From positions 248,001 to 312,000 of the forward strand of contig CALWRS010000001.1 of NCBI GenBank assembly GCA_944384025.1: a stretch of DNA of 64,000 bases, in the 5' to 3' direction. The notes beneath the pieces are model-generated. The model saw only the letters and a program-made list of their open reading frames with translations, made no database searches and was not told where the DNA came from. This DNA is from an uncultured Lachnospiraceae bacterium. GTDB lineage: Bacteria; Bacillota; Clostridia; Lachnospirales; Lachnospiraceae. Position 1 is the first letter of the stretch; the number at the start of each line of letters is the position of its first letter. This document shows positions 1 through 9,494 of this stretch, in pieces. Both the position numbers and the translations under genes were made by a program.

Positions 1-1
1 C

Positions 2-1240
2 ACGCTGGATACGGCGGTAACTCGTCTTTTGACAACCCGGATGAAACTGGGACTGTTTGATCCGGCGGAGGACGTGCCGTACAACAAAATCGGCTACGAC
101 CAGTGCGACGGAAAGGCACAAAAAGAGCTGAACTTAAAAGCAGCAAAGAAGACCATTTGCCTGCTGAAAAACGAAAACAATACGCTCCCGCTTGATTTGA
201 AGAAAATTCAAACGATCGGCGTTGTCGGTCCGAACGCGGACAGCCGGAAGGCGCTTGTTGGAAACTACGAAGGAACGGCTTCCGAGTACGTTACTGTACT
301 GGAAGGCATTCGCGAATACGTTGGAGACGACAAACGGATATATTTCTCCGAAGGCTGCCACTTGTTTAAAGACCGCGTACAGGGGCTGGGACAGCCGTAT
401 GACCGTACAGCGGAGGCAAGAGCCATTGCCGACATGAGCGACGTTGTGATTGCTGTATTTGGTCTGGATCCGGGCCTTGAGGGTGAAGAAGGAGACGAGG
501 GCAACGAATTTGCCTCCGGCGATAAGCCGAATCTGAACCTTCCGGGAATTCAGGAAGAAGTCATTAAAGCGCTTTACGAAAGCGGAAAGCCGGTAATTCT
601 TGTGCTGCTTAGCGGAAGCGCGCTGGCAGTAAAGTGGGAGCAGGAGCATCTGCCCGCCATTTTGCAAGGCTGGTATCCGGGAGCACAGGGAGGACGCGCA
701 ATCGCACAAATTCTCTTTGGCGACGCATCTCCGGAAGGAAAACTTCCCGTTACGTTTTACGAGACGAGCGAAGAGCTTCCGGCATTTACGGACTACGCGA
801 TGAAAGGCCGGACATACCGGTACATGGAAAGACCGGCGCTTTATCCGTTTGGTTACGGACTTAGTTATACGAGCTTTGCTTTAACGGACGCATCCGTTGA
901 GGGTACGATTGGCGAAGACACGAAAGTTACATGCCGCGTCACGGTAGAAAACACCGGTGCAATGACCGGCGCACAGACCGTGCAGGTATACGTGAAATCG
1001 CCAAGAGAGGGAGCGCCGAACGCACAGCTTAAGGGGTTAAAGAAAGTAACGCTCTCGCCGGGAGAAAAGAAAAACGTGGAAATCGTACTTGATTACCGAT
1101 CCTTTGCCGTATATAATGAGGAGGGTAAGAGAGTTCTCGCACCGGGAACCTACGAAGTTTATGTAGGCACATCGCAGCCGGACGAACGAAGCGCTGCGTT
1201 GCTTGGAGAAAGACCGGTAAGATTTTGCCTGGATGTATAA
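2..1240 (+). CDS. GH3 beta-glucosidase, C-terminal part (5' end outside window)
   Basis: Hydrolyses terminal beta-glycosidic bonds of plant oligosaccharides. The reading frame is open from base 2, and the first residues (LDTAVTRLLTTRMKLGLFDP) are the usual end of the GH3 N-terminal barrel, so the gene starts upstream and the nucleophile Asp is not visible. What remains is the GH3 C-terminal alpha/beta sandwich (GPNADSRKALVGNY; GLEGEEGDEGN, holding the acid/base region; WYPGAQGGRAIAQILFGDASP) followed by a fibronectin-III-like domain that opens with PFGYGLSYTSF. No signal sequence can be judged. A strong hairpin terminator follows. An internal TTG or ATG near base 29-41 is not a real start. 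Family assignment is secure; substrate (glucoside or xyloside) is not determined. Confidence 0.9.
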   Translation, partial: TLDTAVTRLLTTRMKLGLFDPAEDVPYNKIGYDQCDGKAQKELNLKAAKKTICLLKNENNTLPLDLKKIQTIGVVGPNADSRKALVGNYEGTASEYVTVLEGIREYVGDDKRIYFSEGCHLFKDRVQGLGQPYDRTAEARAIADMSDVVIAVFGLDPGLEGEEGDEGNEFASGDKPNLNLPGIQEEVIKALYESGKPVILVLLSGSALAVKWEQEHLPAILQGWYPGAQGGRAIAQILFGDASPEGKLPVTFYETSEELPAFTDYAMKGRTYRYMERPALYPFGYGLSYTSFALTDASVEGTIGEDTKVTCRVTVENTGAMTGAQTVQVYVKSPREGAPNAQLKGLKKVTLSPGEKKNVEIVLDYRSFAVYNEEGKRVLAPGTYEVYVGTSQPDERSAALLGERPVRFCLDV

Positions 1241-1247
1241 GAAAGGA

Positions 1248-1287
1248 AAAAGGTGTGAAGGAGCTTCCTTCGCACCTTTTATTTTTT
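1248..1287 (+). terminator. Intrinsic terminator after GH3 gene
   Basis: A 13-bp stem (left arm 1250-1262, right arm 1266-1278, one G-T wobble, three-base loop) is followed by a T-rich tract. It separates the GH3 gene from the signal peptidase gene and argues against extending the latter upstream. Confidence 0.85.
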
Positions 1288-1290
1288 GGG

Positions 1291-1920
1291 ATGGACGAAG
1301 AAGAATTTTACAATGAGATAAATTCGGAAATGGATGAAGAGGAGCTAAAAGCAGCAAAGGCAGAGTACAGGCGCAGACAGCGAAAAGAAATTTGGGCGAA
1401 CATCCGGTTTTTTGTCATCAGCTTTTGTATTATCTATGCGGTTTTCTACGTTTTTCCGCCTTACCTGGTCAGCGGAGAATCCATGAATCATACGCTGACA
1501 GACAAAGCGTTCGGCTTTGGAATTCGTTTTGGAGATCTGGAAAGAGGAGATATTGTCGTTTTTTCAAACGAGGAAACCGGCGGGAAGGACTATATCAAGC
1601 GGATTATCGCCTGCCCCGGAGATACGATTGAGCTGTATAACGACGAAGTGTACGTAAACGGCGAACTGCTTGAAGAAGACTACGCTTACTACGACCCGTC
1701 GCATCCGTTCCCTTATATTTCTGCGTACATTCCGTTAGAGGAAGGCAGCAGCACGCTTATTCCGGAGTACCATCTGGAAGAGTTTACGCTGGGGGAAGGG
1801 GAGTACTTTGTGATGGGAGATAACAGGCACCACTCCAGCGACAGCCGTCAAATTGGCTGCATCACCAGAGACGACGTAAAGTGCCGGATGATATTTTTCT
1901 TGTGGGGAAAACATAATTAA
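1291..1920 (+). CDS. lepB: Signal peptidase I
   Basis: Membrane serine protease of the S26 family that removes signal peptides from exported proteins. The 209-residue product has a charged N-terminal cytoplasmic stretch, one membrane segment at about residues 38-55, then the catalytic Ser64 in SGESMNHT, the general-base Lys103 in DYIKRIIACPGD, and the conserved MGDNRHHSSDSR box near the C-terminus. The start at 1291 is chosen because the frame upstream of it runs through the preceding terminator; its ribosome site is weak, and an ATG at 1330 is an alternative. The Firmicute-type short form lacks the large domain of enterobacterial LepB. A bidirectional hairpin follows. Confidence 0.92.
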   Translation: MDEEEFYNEINSEMDEEELKAAKAEYRRRQRKEIWANIRFFVISFCIIYAVFYVFPPYLVSGESMNHTLTDKAFGFGIRFGDLERGDIVVFSNEETGGKDYIKRIIACPGDTIELYNDEVYVNGELLEEDYAYYDPSHPFPYISAYIPLEEGSSTLIPEYHLEEFTLGEGEYFVMGDNRHHSSDSRQIGCITRDDVKCRMIFFLWGKHN

Positions 1921-1923
1921 AAC

Positions 1924-1958
1924 GAGGCGCTCCTTGTGAAAAGGAGCGCCATTTTTTT
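1924..1958 (+). terminator. Terminator between lepB and the convergent DUF368 gene
   Basis: A 10-bp perfect stem (1926-1935 with 1941-1950) and five-base loop are followed by seven T on the plus strand. On the minus strand a shorter T tract follows the same hairpin, so it may serve both genes. Confidence 0.85.
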
Positions 1959-2805
1959 ATTCCTTCGGAACTTCTACGCGGCTGTTAAAGCGGTCAAGCA
2001 GCAGAGCAAGGACAATGCCTATTGCCATGCAGCTCAGGTTTAAAACAGCCTTCGCCGGAGAAGAAAAGCCGGAGAACGGAATAATCATTACCGTAGCGGC
2101 GCATACAATTCCGACAATGCCGTGAAACGCAACCGAGTAATGGTGCGTAAACAGCGCGTTAATTGCCCGTGCAAGAACAATTACCGTAAGCAAAGCGCCG
2201 ATTCCGCCAGGAATCAGTACCGCAAAATCCAGATGCCCGATTCCGTCAATAAACGGCGTGTAAAGCCCCAGAGGCATTAAAAGCGTTGAAAAACTCATTC
2301 CTGGAGCGATAACGCTTAGCGCCAGACAAAAGCCGCAAAAAAAATACCAGACGAAGTTTGGCGAAATAGTAACTGAAGCGTAGTTCAGGACATTTAGCAG
2401 GATGAAAATGACGGCCATGCACACAAAGAGGGAAACGTAGGAAGTGCGGCTTCGTCCCTGCTCGCCGGCTTCGCGAAAAAGAGAAGGCAGCATCCCGCCA
2501 ATTAAGCCGATAAACAAACAAACGGACGGGTCGGGGTATTTTTCAAGGAAAAACGCCAGCAAATTTGCGATGCCAAGAAAACCGATAATTCCGCCAATAA
2601 ATACTGGAATAAGCTTTGGAACGTGGGTTTTAAAGTTGGCAAAAGGATGAGAAATCAATTCCATAATCGGCTTGTAAATGCCAAAAATAACGCTTAGTAC
2701 GCCGCCGGAAATTCCGGGGAGTACTGCGCCAAGGCCAATCAGAGCGCCTTGGAAAATGCGAAAGAGAAACTGTACCGGACGCAGTCCGGCGGATTTTGTA
2801 TGCAT
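1957..2805 (-). CDS. DUF368 family polyprenyl-phosphate translocase-like membrane protein
   Basis: A 282-residue integral membrane protein with many hydrophobic segments and the DUF368 hallmarks GALIGLGAVLPGISGG near the N-terminus and CLALSVIAPGMSFS in the second half, an internal pseudo-repeat typical of the family. DUF368 proteins (PopT) are known to recycle undecaprenyl phosphate across the membrane, so a role in wall and glycan lipid-carrier recycling is likely. The start at 2805 is preferred over an in-frame ATG at 2838 because AAGGAG lies at the right distance before it and the longer form would overlap nadE. It lies 17 bases downstream of nadE on the same strand and is probably cotranscribed. 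Confidence 0.88.
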   Translation of the reverse strand: MHTKSAGLRPVQFLFRIFQGALIGLGAVLPGISGGVLSVIFGIYKPIMELISHPFANFKTHVPKLIPVFIGGIIGFLGIANLLAFFLEKYPDPSVCLFIGLIGGMLPSLFREAGEQGRSRTSYVSLFVCMAVIFILLNVLNYASVTISPNFVWYFFCGFCLALSVIAPGMSFSTLLMPLGLYTPFIDGIGHLDFAVLIPGGIGALLTVIVLARAINALFTHHYSVAFHGIVGIVCAATVMIIPFSGFSSPAKAVLNLSCMAIGIVLALLLDRFNSRVEVPKE

Positions 2806-2822
2806 TGGATTTGTCTCCTTTT

Positions 2823-4784
2823 TTATGAATTGCTCCAAGCGTCAAGCCACGCGCCGTATTCTGCGTCGCTTGGCATTCTCCAATCGCCTCTTGGAGAAAG
2901 GGTGGCGGAACCAACTTTCGGGCCGTCCGGAAGGCAGGAGCGCTTGAACTGCTGGGTGAAAAAGCGCCGCAAAAATACTTTCAGCCACTTTTTGATTTCT
3001 TCCGCAGAGTAGCCATCGCCAAACGCGTAGCGCGCTAAGCGCTCGATTTTATCCGGCGCAAAGCCGCAGCGCAGATGATAGTACAAAAAGAAATCGTGCA
3101 GCTCGTAAGGGCCGACTAGGTCTTCGGTTTTCTGCGCAATGTTTCCGCCTTCGTCTGCGGGAAGCAGCTCCGGAGAAACAGGCGTATCAAATATATCCAG
3201 CAAAATGTCGCGGATTTCCTGCGCCTGCGCTTTTGTCTTTCCTTGCTGTAAGTAGTCTTCGTACAGGCGGACAGCTTCAAAGCGGATAATATAGCGCACA
3301 AGCGTCTTTGGAACGGAACTGTTCACCGCGTACATGCTCATATGGTCGCCGTTATAAGTCGCCCACCCAAGCGCCAGCTCGGAAAGGTCGCCGGTTCCTA
3401 CGACAAAGCCGCCGGTCTCGTTGGAGAGGTTCATCAAAATTTGTGTCCGCATCCGCGCCTGCGCGTTTTCGTACGTAACGTCGCGAACGTTCGGATCGTG
3501 TCCGATGTCTTGCATATGCAAAAGAACTGACTCCTTAATGTCAATTTCCCGAAGCGTTACGCCAAGGCTCTCGCAAAGCTTTACGGCGTTTGATTTCGTG
3601 CGGACGGTCGTTCCAAAGCAAGGCATCGTAACGGCAACAATGTCGGTGCGCGCGCGGCCTAAAAGATCCATTGCCCGAACGGTAACAAGAAGCGCAAGCG
3701 TGCTGTCTAGCCCGCCCGAAATGCCAAGTACAACGCTTTTTGCGCGCACATGGGAAATGCGCTTCATAAGGCCGTACGTCTGGATTTGCAAGATAGCGTC
3801 CACGCGTTCCCGAAGTTTGTCGTCTGCGGGCGGAACAAACGGGTTCGCGTCGATGGTGCGCGTTAGAGCGGTTTGTATTAGCGGCTGGTCAAAATAGACA
3901 GTTTCGTAGCGGCTATCGGGCGCGGCGGCATAGCTTGTCATCCGGTGACGTTCAAGCGCCAAGCGGTTTACGTCAATTTCCGAGACAATGCGCGTCTTAC
4001 TTCCAAAAGGCGGGTTTTCCGCCAGCAGCGTACCGTTTTCGCTAATCATATGATGGCGGCAAAATACAAGGTCTTGCGTGCTCTCAGAAGGGTCTGAGCA
4101 GGCGTATACGTAGCCGCACAAAAGGCGGCCGGAAGCGCTGTTTATAAGCGAGCGCCGATAATTTTGTTTTCCGACCACTTCGTTCGAGGCGGAAGGATTA
4201 GCGATAATCGTCGCACCGGCAAGGCAAAGCCCCGTAGACGGTGGATTCGCAACCCAAGCGTCTTCACAAATTTCCACACCAAATCGGTAATTTTCCATTT
4301 GGGAATGCGCAAACAAAAGCTTCGTCCCAAGCGGCACTTCCCTGCCCGCTATGCGGACGGTGTGCAGACAATCGCCCAGCTCCTTTCCGGAGGAAAACTG
4401 GCGCATCTCGTAAAACTCTGCGTACGTAGGAATGCAAGTCTTTGGCACAAGCCCTAAAATCTGTCCGTTATATAAAACGGCGGCGCAGTTATAAAGCTTG
4501 CCGCAGTAGCGAAGAGGCAAGCCGACAATATAAACCGGATAGCGGCCGGCAGTAGCCATACAAAGCGTTTGCAGCGCTTCCTTGCAGCCGTTTAAAAGCG
4601 CGTCCGAGAAAAACAGGTCGCCGCACGTGTAGCCGGACAGGCAAAGCTCGGGAAGACAAAGCAAATTTATCTTTTGTTCATCCGCAGCCTCAATCAGCGA
4701 AAGAATTTCTTTCGCATTTTCTGCCGGGTTCGCTACATGAACCGGAGCACAGGCGGCGGATACTTTAATAAATCCGTGAAACAT
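2823..4784 (-). CDS. nadE: Glutamine-dependent NAD+ synthetase
   Basis: Makes NAD+ from nicotinate adenine dinucleotide, ATP and glutamine in the cytosol. The 653-residue protein has an N-terminal carbon-nitrogen hydrolase (glutaminase) domain with the Glu in CLPELCLSGYTCGDLF and the nucleophile Cys in VEICEDAWV, and a C-terminal NAD synthase domain whose P-loop is LGISGGLDSTLALL at about residue 350. Length matches the long two-domain type. A GGAG site precedes the ATG at 4784. The DUF368 gene follows closely. Confidence 0.95.
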   Translation of the reverse strand: MFHGFIKVSAACAPVHVANPAENAKEILSLIEAADEQKINLLCLPELCLSGYTCGDLFFSDALLNGCKEALQTLCMATAGRYPVYIVGLPLRYCGKLYNCAAVLYNGQILGLVPKTCIPTYAEFYEMRQFSSGKELGDCLHTVRIAGREVPLGTKLLFAHSQMENYRFGVEICEDAWVANPPSTGLCLAGATIIANPSASNEVVGKQNYRRSLINSASGRLLCGYVYACSDPSESTQDLVFCRHHMISENGTLLAENPPFGSKTRIVSEIDVNRLALERHRMTSYAAAPDSRYETVYFDQPLIQTALTRTIDANPFVPPADDKLRERVDAILQIQTYGLMKRISHVRAKSVVLGISGGLDSTLALLVTVRAMDLLGRARTDIVAVTMPCFGTTVRTKSNAVKLCESLGVTLREIDIKESVLLHMQDIGHDPNVRDVTYENAQARMRTQILMNLSNETGGFVVGTGDLSELALGWATYNGDHMSMYAVNSSVPKTLVRYIIRFEAVRLYEDYLQQGKTKAQAQEIRDILLDIFDTPVSPELLPADEGGNIAQKTEDLVGPYELHDFFLYYHLRCGFAPDKIERLARYAFGDGYSAEEIKKWLKVFLRRFFTQQFKRSCLPDGPKVGSATLSPRGDWRMPSDAEYGAWLDAWSNS

Positions 4785-4958
4785 AATTCTCCTTTCCGTT
4801 TTTTCAGGAAATATCGCGCTCTTCGTTGGAGCGCATTGTATTACGAGGATATTATACTGGAGAAATACGAAAACGAAAAGAGGAAATTTCGTTTTTTTCT
4901 GGACAGTTTGTGTAAGGAAAGCTATAGTTTACTATAACAGGAGAAGGAGGTGGAGTTT

Positions 4959-6511
4959 ATGGAACAGACGTCGGCACAACCGACCGAAATAGGAACTTTT
5001 CTTTTTTCCTACGATTGCGAGAAGGGAAGCGTTCGCTGCCTTTTTGCGCCAACGCAGGAAGAGGCGGCGCGTAAAACGCGCGCGCTGTCCGAACAGCTTG
5101 GCACAAAAAGCGAGCTTTCGGCGGTCGTTAAAGAACTGGCTTCTTTGGATTGCCCGCAGGCCCGCTTTTGAAGGAACGCATCGAAAAAGGACACGCAGTT
5201 GTTCCTATTTCTACGAACTTCTCAAGGCTTGATATTTTCCAGGCGGATTTTGTGGAGCAGCTGGAAAAAATACGCGCAAAGTACGACGTTCCCGCGAAGC
5301 TTCTGCGGCTAGAAATTACGGAGTCTGCCGTTATGGGCAGCAGCGAGCGGGCAAACGACGTTGTAAGCCAGCTGCACCGGTGCGGCTACCGGGTAGAGAT
5401 GGACGACTTTGGCAGCGGGTATTCTTCGCTGAACGTCTTAAAGGACATCGAACTGGACGTTATTAAGCTGGACATGCTTTTTATTAAAGATGAAAGCGTG
5501 AACCGGCGAGGAGGAACGATTCTAAGCTCGGTTGTGCGTATGGCGAAATGGCTGGGGCTTCCCGTAATTGCGGAAGGCGTGGAAAAAGTAGAGCAGGCGG
5601 ATTTTCTTCGAAGCATCGGCTGCGACTACATTCAGGGCTACCTGTACTCAAAGCCGCTCCCGCCGGAAGACTTTTGCAAGCTTTTAAGTGAAAGCTCCGT
5701 TGGCACGGTTGTTCCGCAAATGAGCCTGATTGAGACGATGGACGCGGCGAACTTCTGGGATCCGCACTCTATGGAAACGCTTATTTTCAGCCATTACGTA
5801 GGAGGCGCGGCAATCTTTAATTACCAAGACGGGAAAGTAGAGATTCTACGCGTAAACCAAAAGTACTTGCAGGAAATTTGCATGAACTTATCCGAAAAAG
5901 ATTTGATTTCTTCGGATCCGCTTGCATTTATGGATGAAGAGAATCGGGCGGTTTACGTTGCCATGCTAGAAGAAGCAGCGCAGACAATGCAGGAGGCAGA
6001 ATGCGAGACGTGGTGGACGCTCTCGTCCGCCTGCTGCGGAGAAGAAAAAGTATGTCTGCGCAGTACGGTGCGCGCAATTGGAAAGAGCATGGAAAGCTAT
6101 TTGCATTACGGCATGATTCGCAACGTTACCGCAGAAAAAGAGCATTACAGCGAAATTATGGACAGCGAGCGCCGCTTTAAAATGGCGAGCGAGCAAGTAA
6201 ATATTTACTACTGGGAGTACACGATCGCCACAAAAGAAATGCGGCCGTGCTTCCGCTGTATGCGCGATTTGGGACTGCCGCCGGTTTTGCGCAATTACCC
6301 GGACAGCGCAATAGAAATGGGCGTTTTCCCGCCGGAAGTAGCGGATATGTACAGAGAGTGGCATCGCCAGTTAGAAAAAGGCGTTCCTTCGCTGGAAGCA
6401 ATTCTGCCCCTTACGATGGAACGGGTCATGTTTCACGTGCGCTACACAAACGAATACGACGAAACCGGACGGCCAATTAAGGCGTACGGCTCCGCCGCGC
6501 TCGTTGTTTAG
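4959..6511 (+). pseudogene. Disrupted EAL-domain signalling protein (frameshift and internal deletion)
   Basis: A good ribosome site (AAGGAGG, 4944-4950) precedes an ATG at 4959, but that frame stops at 5171 after about 70 residues. A second frame, overlapping from about 5150, continues to 6511 without a proper start signal. It encodes the second half of an EAL (cyclic-di-GMP phosphodiesterase) domain: PISTNFSRLD, EITESAVMG, MDDFGSGYSS, VIKLDMLF, VIAEGVE and YIQGYLYSKPLP, followed by two PAS-like segments. The first half of the EAL domain, with the EAL motif itself and its metal-binding Glu, is absent, so both a deletion and a frameshift are indicated. Active phosphodiesterase is not expected. 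Expression of the C-terminal piece from TTG at 5150 is possible but unsupported. Confidence 0.75.
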
Positions 6512-6519
6512 AAGGCATT

Positions 6520-7689
6520 CTAAATATAATTCTGCTCGATTTCTACGACGCAAATATAATCCGGCGACTTTTCTTTGGCTTTGGCTTCAAAGTAGGAGAG
6601 CACTTCCTGCTCCGGCCGGTCGTAATCGGCAGGCAAAACGCAGTCAAAGACAATGTTCGTATGCGTAGTTCCTGGAACTATCCGCAAATCGTGAATCGTC
6701 ACGCGCGGATCAAACTGTTTGGCGGCTTCTGTAAAGTAGGCGCGTAGATGCGCTACACGTTCGTCGCTTGTGACAATCGGGTCGTAGTGGATCGTAACGA
6801 GGATGTGCTCCTCCAGCAAAAAATCATGCTCGATTAAGTCGATTAAGTCGTGCGACGCAAGGACGTCCGCTTCGGCAGGAAATTCAATATGAAAGCTGGC
6901 AAACACGTGCCCGGGGCCGTAGTCGTGCACCATAAGGTTATGAATCCCCATAACGCCCGGATAAGAGAGCACCTTTTTTTCAATCCGCTCCACAAGTTCC
7001 CGGTCCGGCGCCTCGCCAACAAGCGGGCTAAGCGTATTTTGCAGCAGCAAAAAGCCGCTGATAAGTATAAAGATAGCAACTAAAAGACCGGTAATCCCGT
7101 CCCAAATCGACCATTTGGTCAGATGGGAGAGCCCAATGGAAAGTAAAACCGCGCCGGTAGCAAGCACGTCGTTTCGGCTGTCTGCCGCAGAGCACAAAAG
7201 CGTCTCCGAGGAAATTTTTTTGCCGATAAAGCGGTAAAATAAAAACAGCCAAAGCTTGACAAGAATTGACGCGACCAAAACCCAAACCATGACAGGGGAA
7301 AGCCGGGGAGTTGCCGGATGCAGGATTTTCTCAACGCTTTCCATAGCAAGAGAGAGCCCGATAGAAAGAATAATTACGCATACGATAAGCCCCGCCAGAT
7401 ACTCGTATCTCGCGTGTCCGTACGGGTGCTTGGGGTCGGGACGTCTGGCGCCTAAGCGAAAGCCAATCAAACTGACAAGGTTTCCGGAAGCGTCGCTTAA
7501 GTTGTTTACGGCGTCCGCTGTAACGGCGATGGAGCCAAGAAGCGTACCCAGCGCATATTTTCCGAGAAACAAAAGCGCGTTGCATAAAATCCCGACAATT
7601 CCGGCGAGGTTTCCGTAAGCAGTGCGCACGTGCCGGTCTTCCGTATTTTGCGCGTCGCGAATAAAAAGTTTAATTAGTAAGCGAGTCAT
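6520..7689 (-). CDS. Cation diffusion facilitator (CDF) metal exporter
   Basis: A 389-residue inner-membrane protein that exchanges divalent metal (Zn, Fe, Mn or Co) for protons. The transmembrane part has the family pattern: ITADAVNNLSDASGN in TM2 and CSAADSRNDVLATGAVLL in TM5, both carrying the metal-site Asp pairs, and HPYGHARYEYLAGL between TM2 and TM3. The C-terminal third is the cytosolic ferredoxin-like regulatory domain, with His-rich stretches (MGIHNLMVHDYGPG, FASFHIEFPAE). The start at 7689 follows GGAAGG; an upstream in-frame ATG at 7764 lacks a site. It converges with the broken EAL gene. Metal specificity cannot be read from the sequence. Confidence 0.9.
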   Translation of the reverse strand: MTRLLIKLFIRDAQNTEDRHVRTAYGNLAGIVGILCNALLFLGKYALGTLLGSIAVTADAVNNLSDASGNLVSLIGFRLGARRPDPKHPYGHARYEYLAGLIVCVIILSIGLSLAMESVEKILHPATPRLSPVMVWVLVASILVKLWLFLFYRFIGKKISSETLLCSAADSRNDVLATGAVLLSIGLSHLTKWSIWDGITGLLVAIFILISGFLLLQNTLSPLVGEAPDRELVERIEKKVLSYPGVMGIHNLMVHDYGPGHVFASFHIEFPAEADVLASHDLIDLIEHDFLLEEHILVTIHYDPIVTSDERVAHLRAYFTEAAKQFDPRVTIHDLRIVPGTTHTNIVFDCVLPADYDRPEQEVLSYFEAKAKEKSPDYICVVEIEQNYI

Positions 7690-7775
7690 AGGATCCTTCC
7701 GTTTTAAAAAAGTCAGTTGTAATATCCTATCACAACTGCATGGACAATGCAACCCATCTCCCACTTGTAGTATAA

Positions 7776-7823
7776 CGAAAGACTCCCGCAGCAGGCAAGT
7801 TTGTCTGCCGCGGGAGCCTTTCG
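7776..7823 (-). terminator. Large palindrome, probable terminator after asnB
   Basis: A long stem (CGAAAG-CTCCCGC arm at 7776-7788 with its complement ending at 7823) lies 16 bases after the asnB stop. The T tail is weak on both strands, so it may act as an mRNA 3'-end stabiliser as much as a terminator. Confidence 0.6.
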
Positions 7824-7838
7824 TTTATAGCAAAGTTA

Positions 7839-9419
7839 TTATACGCCGCTTGCTCCGTAGTTGGAGAGTACTCTTGCGGACGGGTCGTTTACGTTGCAGC
7901 CTTCCCAAGATTTGTTCGGCATCCAGAAATCCACAACCATTTCCGCCTGACCCGGATAGAAGCTCTCAAAGATCTCGCGGTACCAAAGCGATTCCTTTGT
8001 AAACGGTCTGGCGTGGTCGTATTTCGTGCAAAGCCGCGCAAATTCTTCGTCGGTATAACGCTCGTTAGCGGCCGCCTTTAAGTAGTCTACCATGGAATGT
8101 CCGACTGCGTCGCTAAACGCCGCTTTTTCACGCATCAAAATGTTTTCGGGGAGATAGTCGCCCTCAAAAGCATGCCGCAGCAAGTATTTTCCTTTGCCGT
8201 AGACGTTTTGCTTTTTGTGCGGGTCAATGCTCATCACATATTCGACAAAGTCCAAATCGCCAAACGGAACTCTTGCCTCGATGGAATTTGCGGAAATGCA
8301 CCGGTCGGCGCGCAAAACGTCGTACATATGAAGCTCGCGGACTCGCTTTGCCGCTTCTTTTTGGAATTCTTCCGCAGAAGGAGCGAAGTCCGTGTATTTG
8401 TAGCCGAAAAGCTCATCGGAAATTTCTCCGGTAAGAAGAACGCGCAAGTCGGTCGTCTCGTGGATGGCTTTGCAAATTAAGTACATGCCGATGCTGGCGC
8501 GAATCGTCGTAATGTCGTACGTTCCAAGAACGTGGATAACTTCCGGCAGCACTTGCAGCACGTCGTCTTTTGTAATGATAATTTCCTGATGGTCGCTGTG
8601 GATATAGTCCGCGACTTCCTTCGCATACTTTAGGTCAATAGCGTCGGTGCTCATGCCGATAGCAAACGTGCGAATCGGTTTATTCAAAAGTTTGGCGGCA
8701 ACTGCGCAAACAAGTGAAGAGTCCAGGCCGCCGCTTAGAAGAAAGCCAAGTGGCGCATCTGCGTCCAGCCGCTTTTCAATGCCGGCAACGAGCTTTTCGC
8801 GAATGTTTTTGCAAATAACTTCCAAATTGTCCGTAACGACTTTCTCGACTTTTGTCATGTCGCGGTAGCAAATAAATTGTCCGTCTTTATAATAATGTCC
8901 CGGAGGGAACGGAGCGATCTTTTTGCAAAGACCTACCAGGTTTTTCGGTTCGCTGGCAAATACGATGCTGCCTTCTTCGTCGTAGCCGTAGTAGAGCGGC
9001 CGAATGCCAATCGGGTCTCTGGCGGCAATCAGGGACTTGGTTTTGTGATCGTAGAGAATCAAGGCGTACTCCGCGTCAAGCATTGCGAACATTGAAACGC
9101 CGTAGAGATGGTATAGCGGCAGCAAAATCTCGCAGTCGGAGTCGCTCGCAAAGGTAAAACCTTTTTGCTTTAAGTCTTCACGAATCGGGCGGAAACCGTA
9201 AATTTCTCCGTTGCAAACAAGCATGTCGCCGTCCAGAGAAAACGGCTGCATTCCTTCCGGTGTCAAACCCATAATCGCAAGGCGGTGAAATGCTAACACA
9301 GCGTCCTCAGCCTGCATAATCCGGCTCATATCCGGTCCGCGAGAGACGGTTTCCTGAAAACCTTTTTGAAACTGTTCGGCGCTTAGGGCGCTTCCGAGAT
9401 ATCCCATAATTGAACACAT
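7839..9419 (-). CDS. asnB: Asparagine synthetase B (glutamine-hydrolysing)
   Basis: Converts aspartate, ATP and glutamine to asparagine. The 526-residue class II enzyme begins MCSIMGYLG, giving the Ntn nucleophile Cys2 after Met removal, followed by the glutaminase residues (SRGPD, FHRLAIMG, CNGEIYG). The synthetase half has the PP-loop LLSGGLDSSLV at about residue 227 and the LTGEISDELFGYKY segment. GGAGG precedes the ATG. It lies downstream of glnN with a strong intercistronic terminator and no clear promoter of its own, so its expression probably depends on readthrough from glnN. Confidence 0.95.
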   Translation of the reverse strand: MCSIMGYLGSALSAEQFQKGFQETVSRGPDMSRIMQAEDAVLAFHRLAIMGLTPEGMQPFSLDGDMLVCNGEIYGFRPIREDLKQKGFTFASDSDCEILLPLYHLYGVSMFAMLDAEYALILYDHKTKSLIAARDPIGIRPLYYGYDEEGSIVFASEPKNLVGLCKKIAPFPPGHYYKDGQFICYRDMTKVEKVVTDNLEVICKNIREKLVAGIEKRLDADAPLGFLLSGGLDSSLVCAVAAKLLNKPIRTFAIGMSTDAIDLKYAKEVADYIHSDHQEIIITKDDVLQVLPEVIHVLGTYDITTIRASIGMYLICKAIHETTDLRVLLTGEISDELFGYKYTDFAPSAEEFQKEAAKRVRELHMYDVLRADRCISANSIEARVPFGDLDFVEYVMSIDPHKKQNVYGKGKYLLRHAFEGDYLPENILMREKAAFSDAVGHSMVDYLKAAANERYTDEEFARLCTKYDHARPFTKESLWYREIFESFYPGQAEMVVDFWMPNKSWEGCNVNDPSARVLSNYGASGV

Positions 9420-9438
9420 TACTGTGTACCTCCCATCT

Positions 9439-9480
9439 AAAAAAAAGCCCGGCCGATGGTCGTTTGGACGCTCGACCGGG
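9439..9480 (-). terminator. Intercistronic terminator between glnN and asnB (possible attenuator)
   Basis: Read on the minus strand, a CCCGGTCGA...TCGGCCGGG hairpin is followed by eight T and then by the asnB ribosome site. A competing inner pairing (GGTCG with CGACC) can also form. No promoter is visible between this hairpin and asnB, so it may be a regulated terminator. Confidence 0.75.
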
Positions 9481-9494
9481 TATTTCTTCTTTCT

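Noticed and set aside
1225..1290. Longer N-terminus for signal peptidase I
   Set aside because: The extra 22 codons run through a strong terminator hairpin and have no ribosome site; the extension is not conserved-looking.
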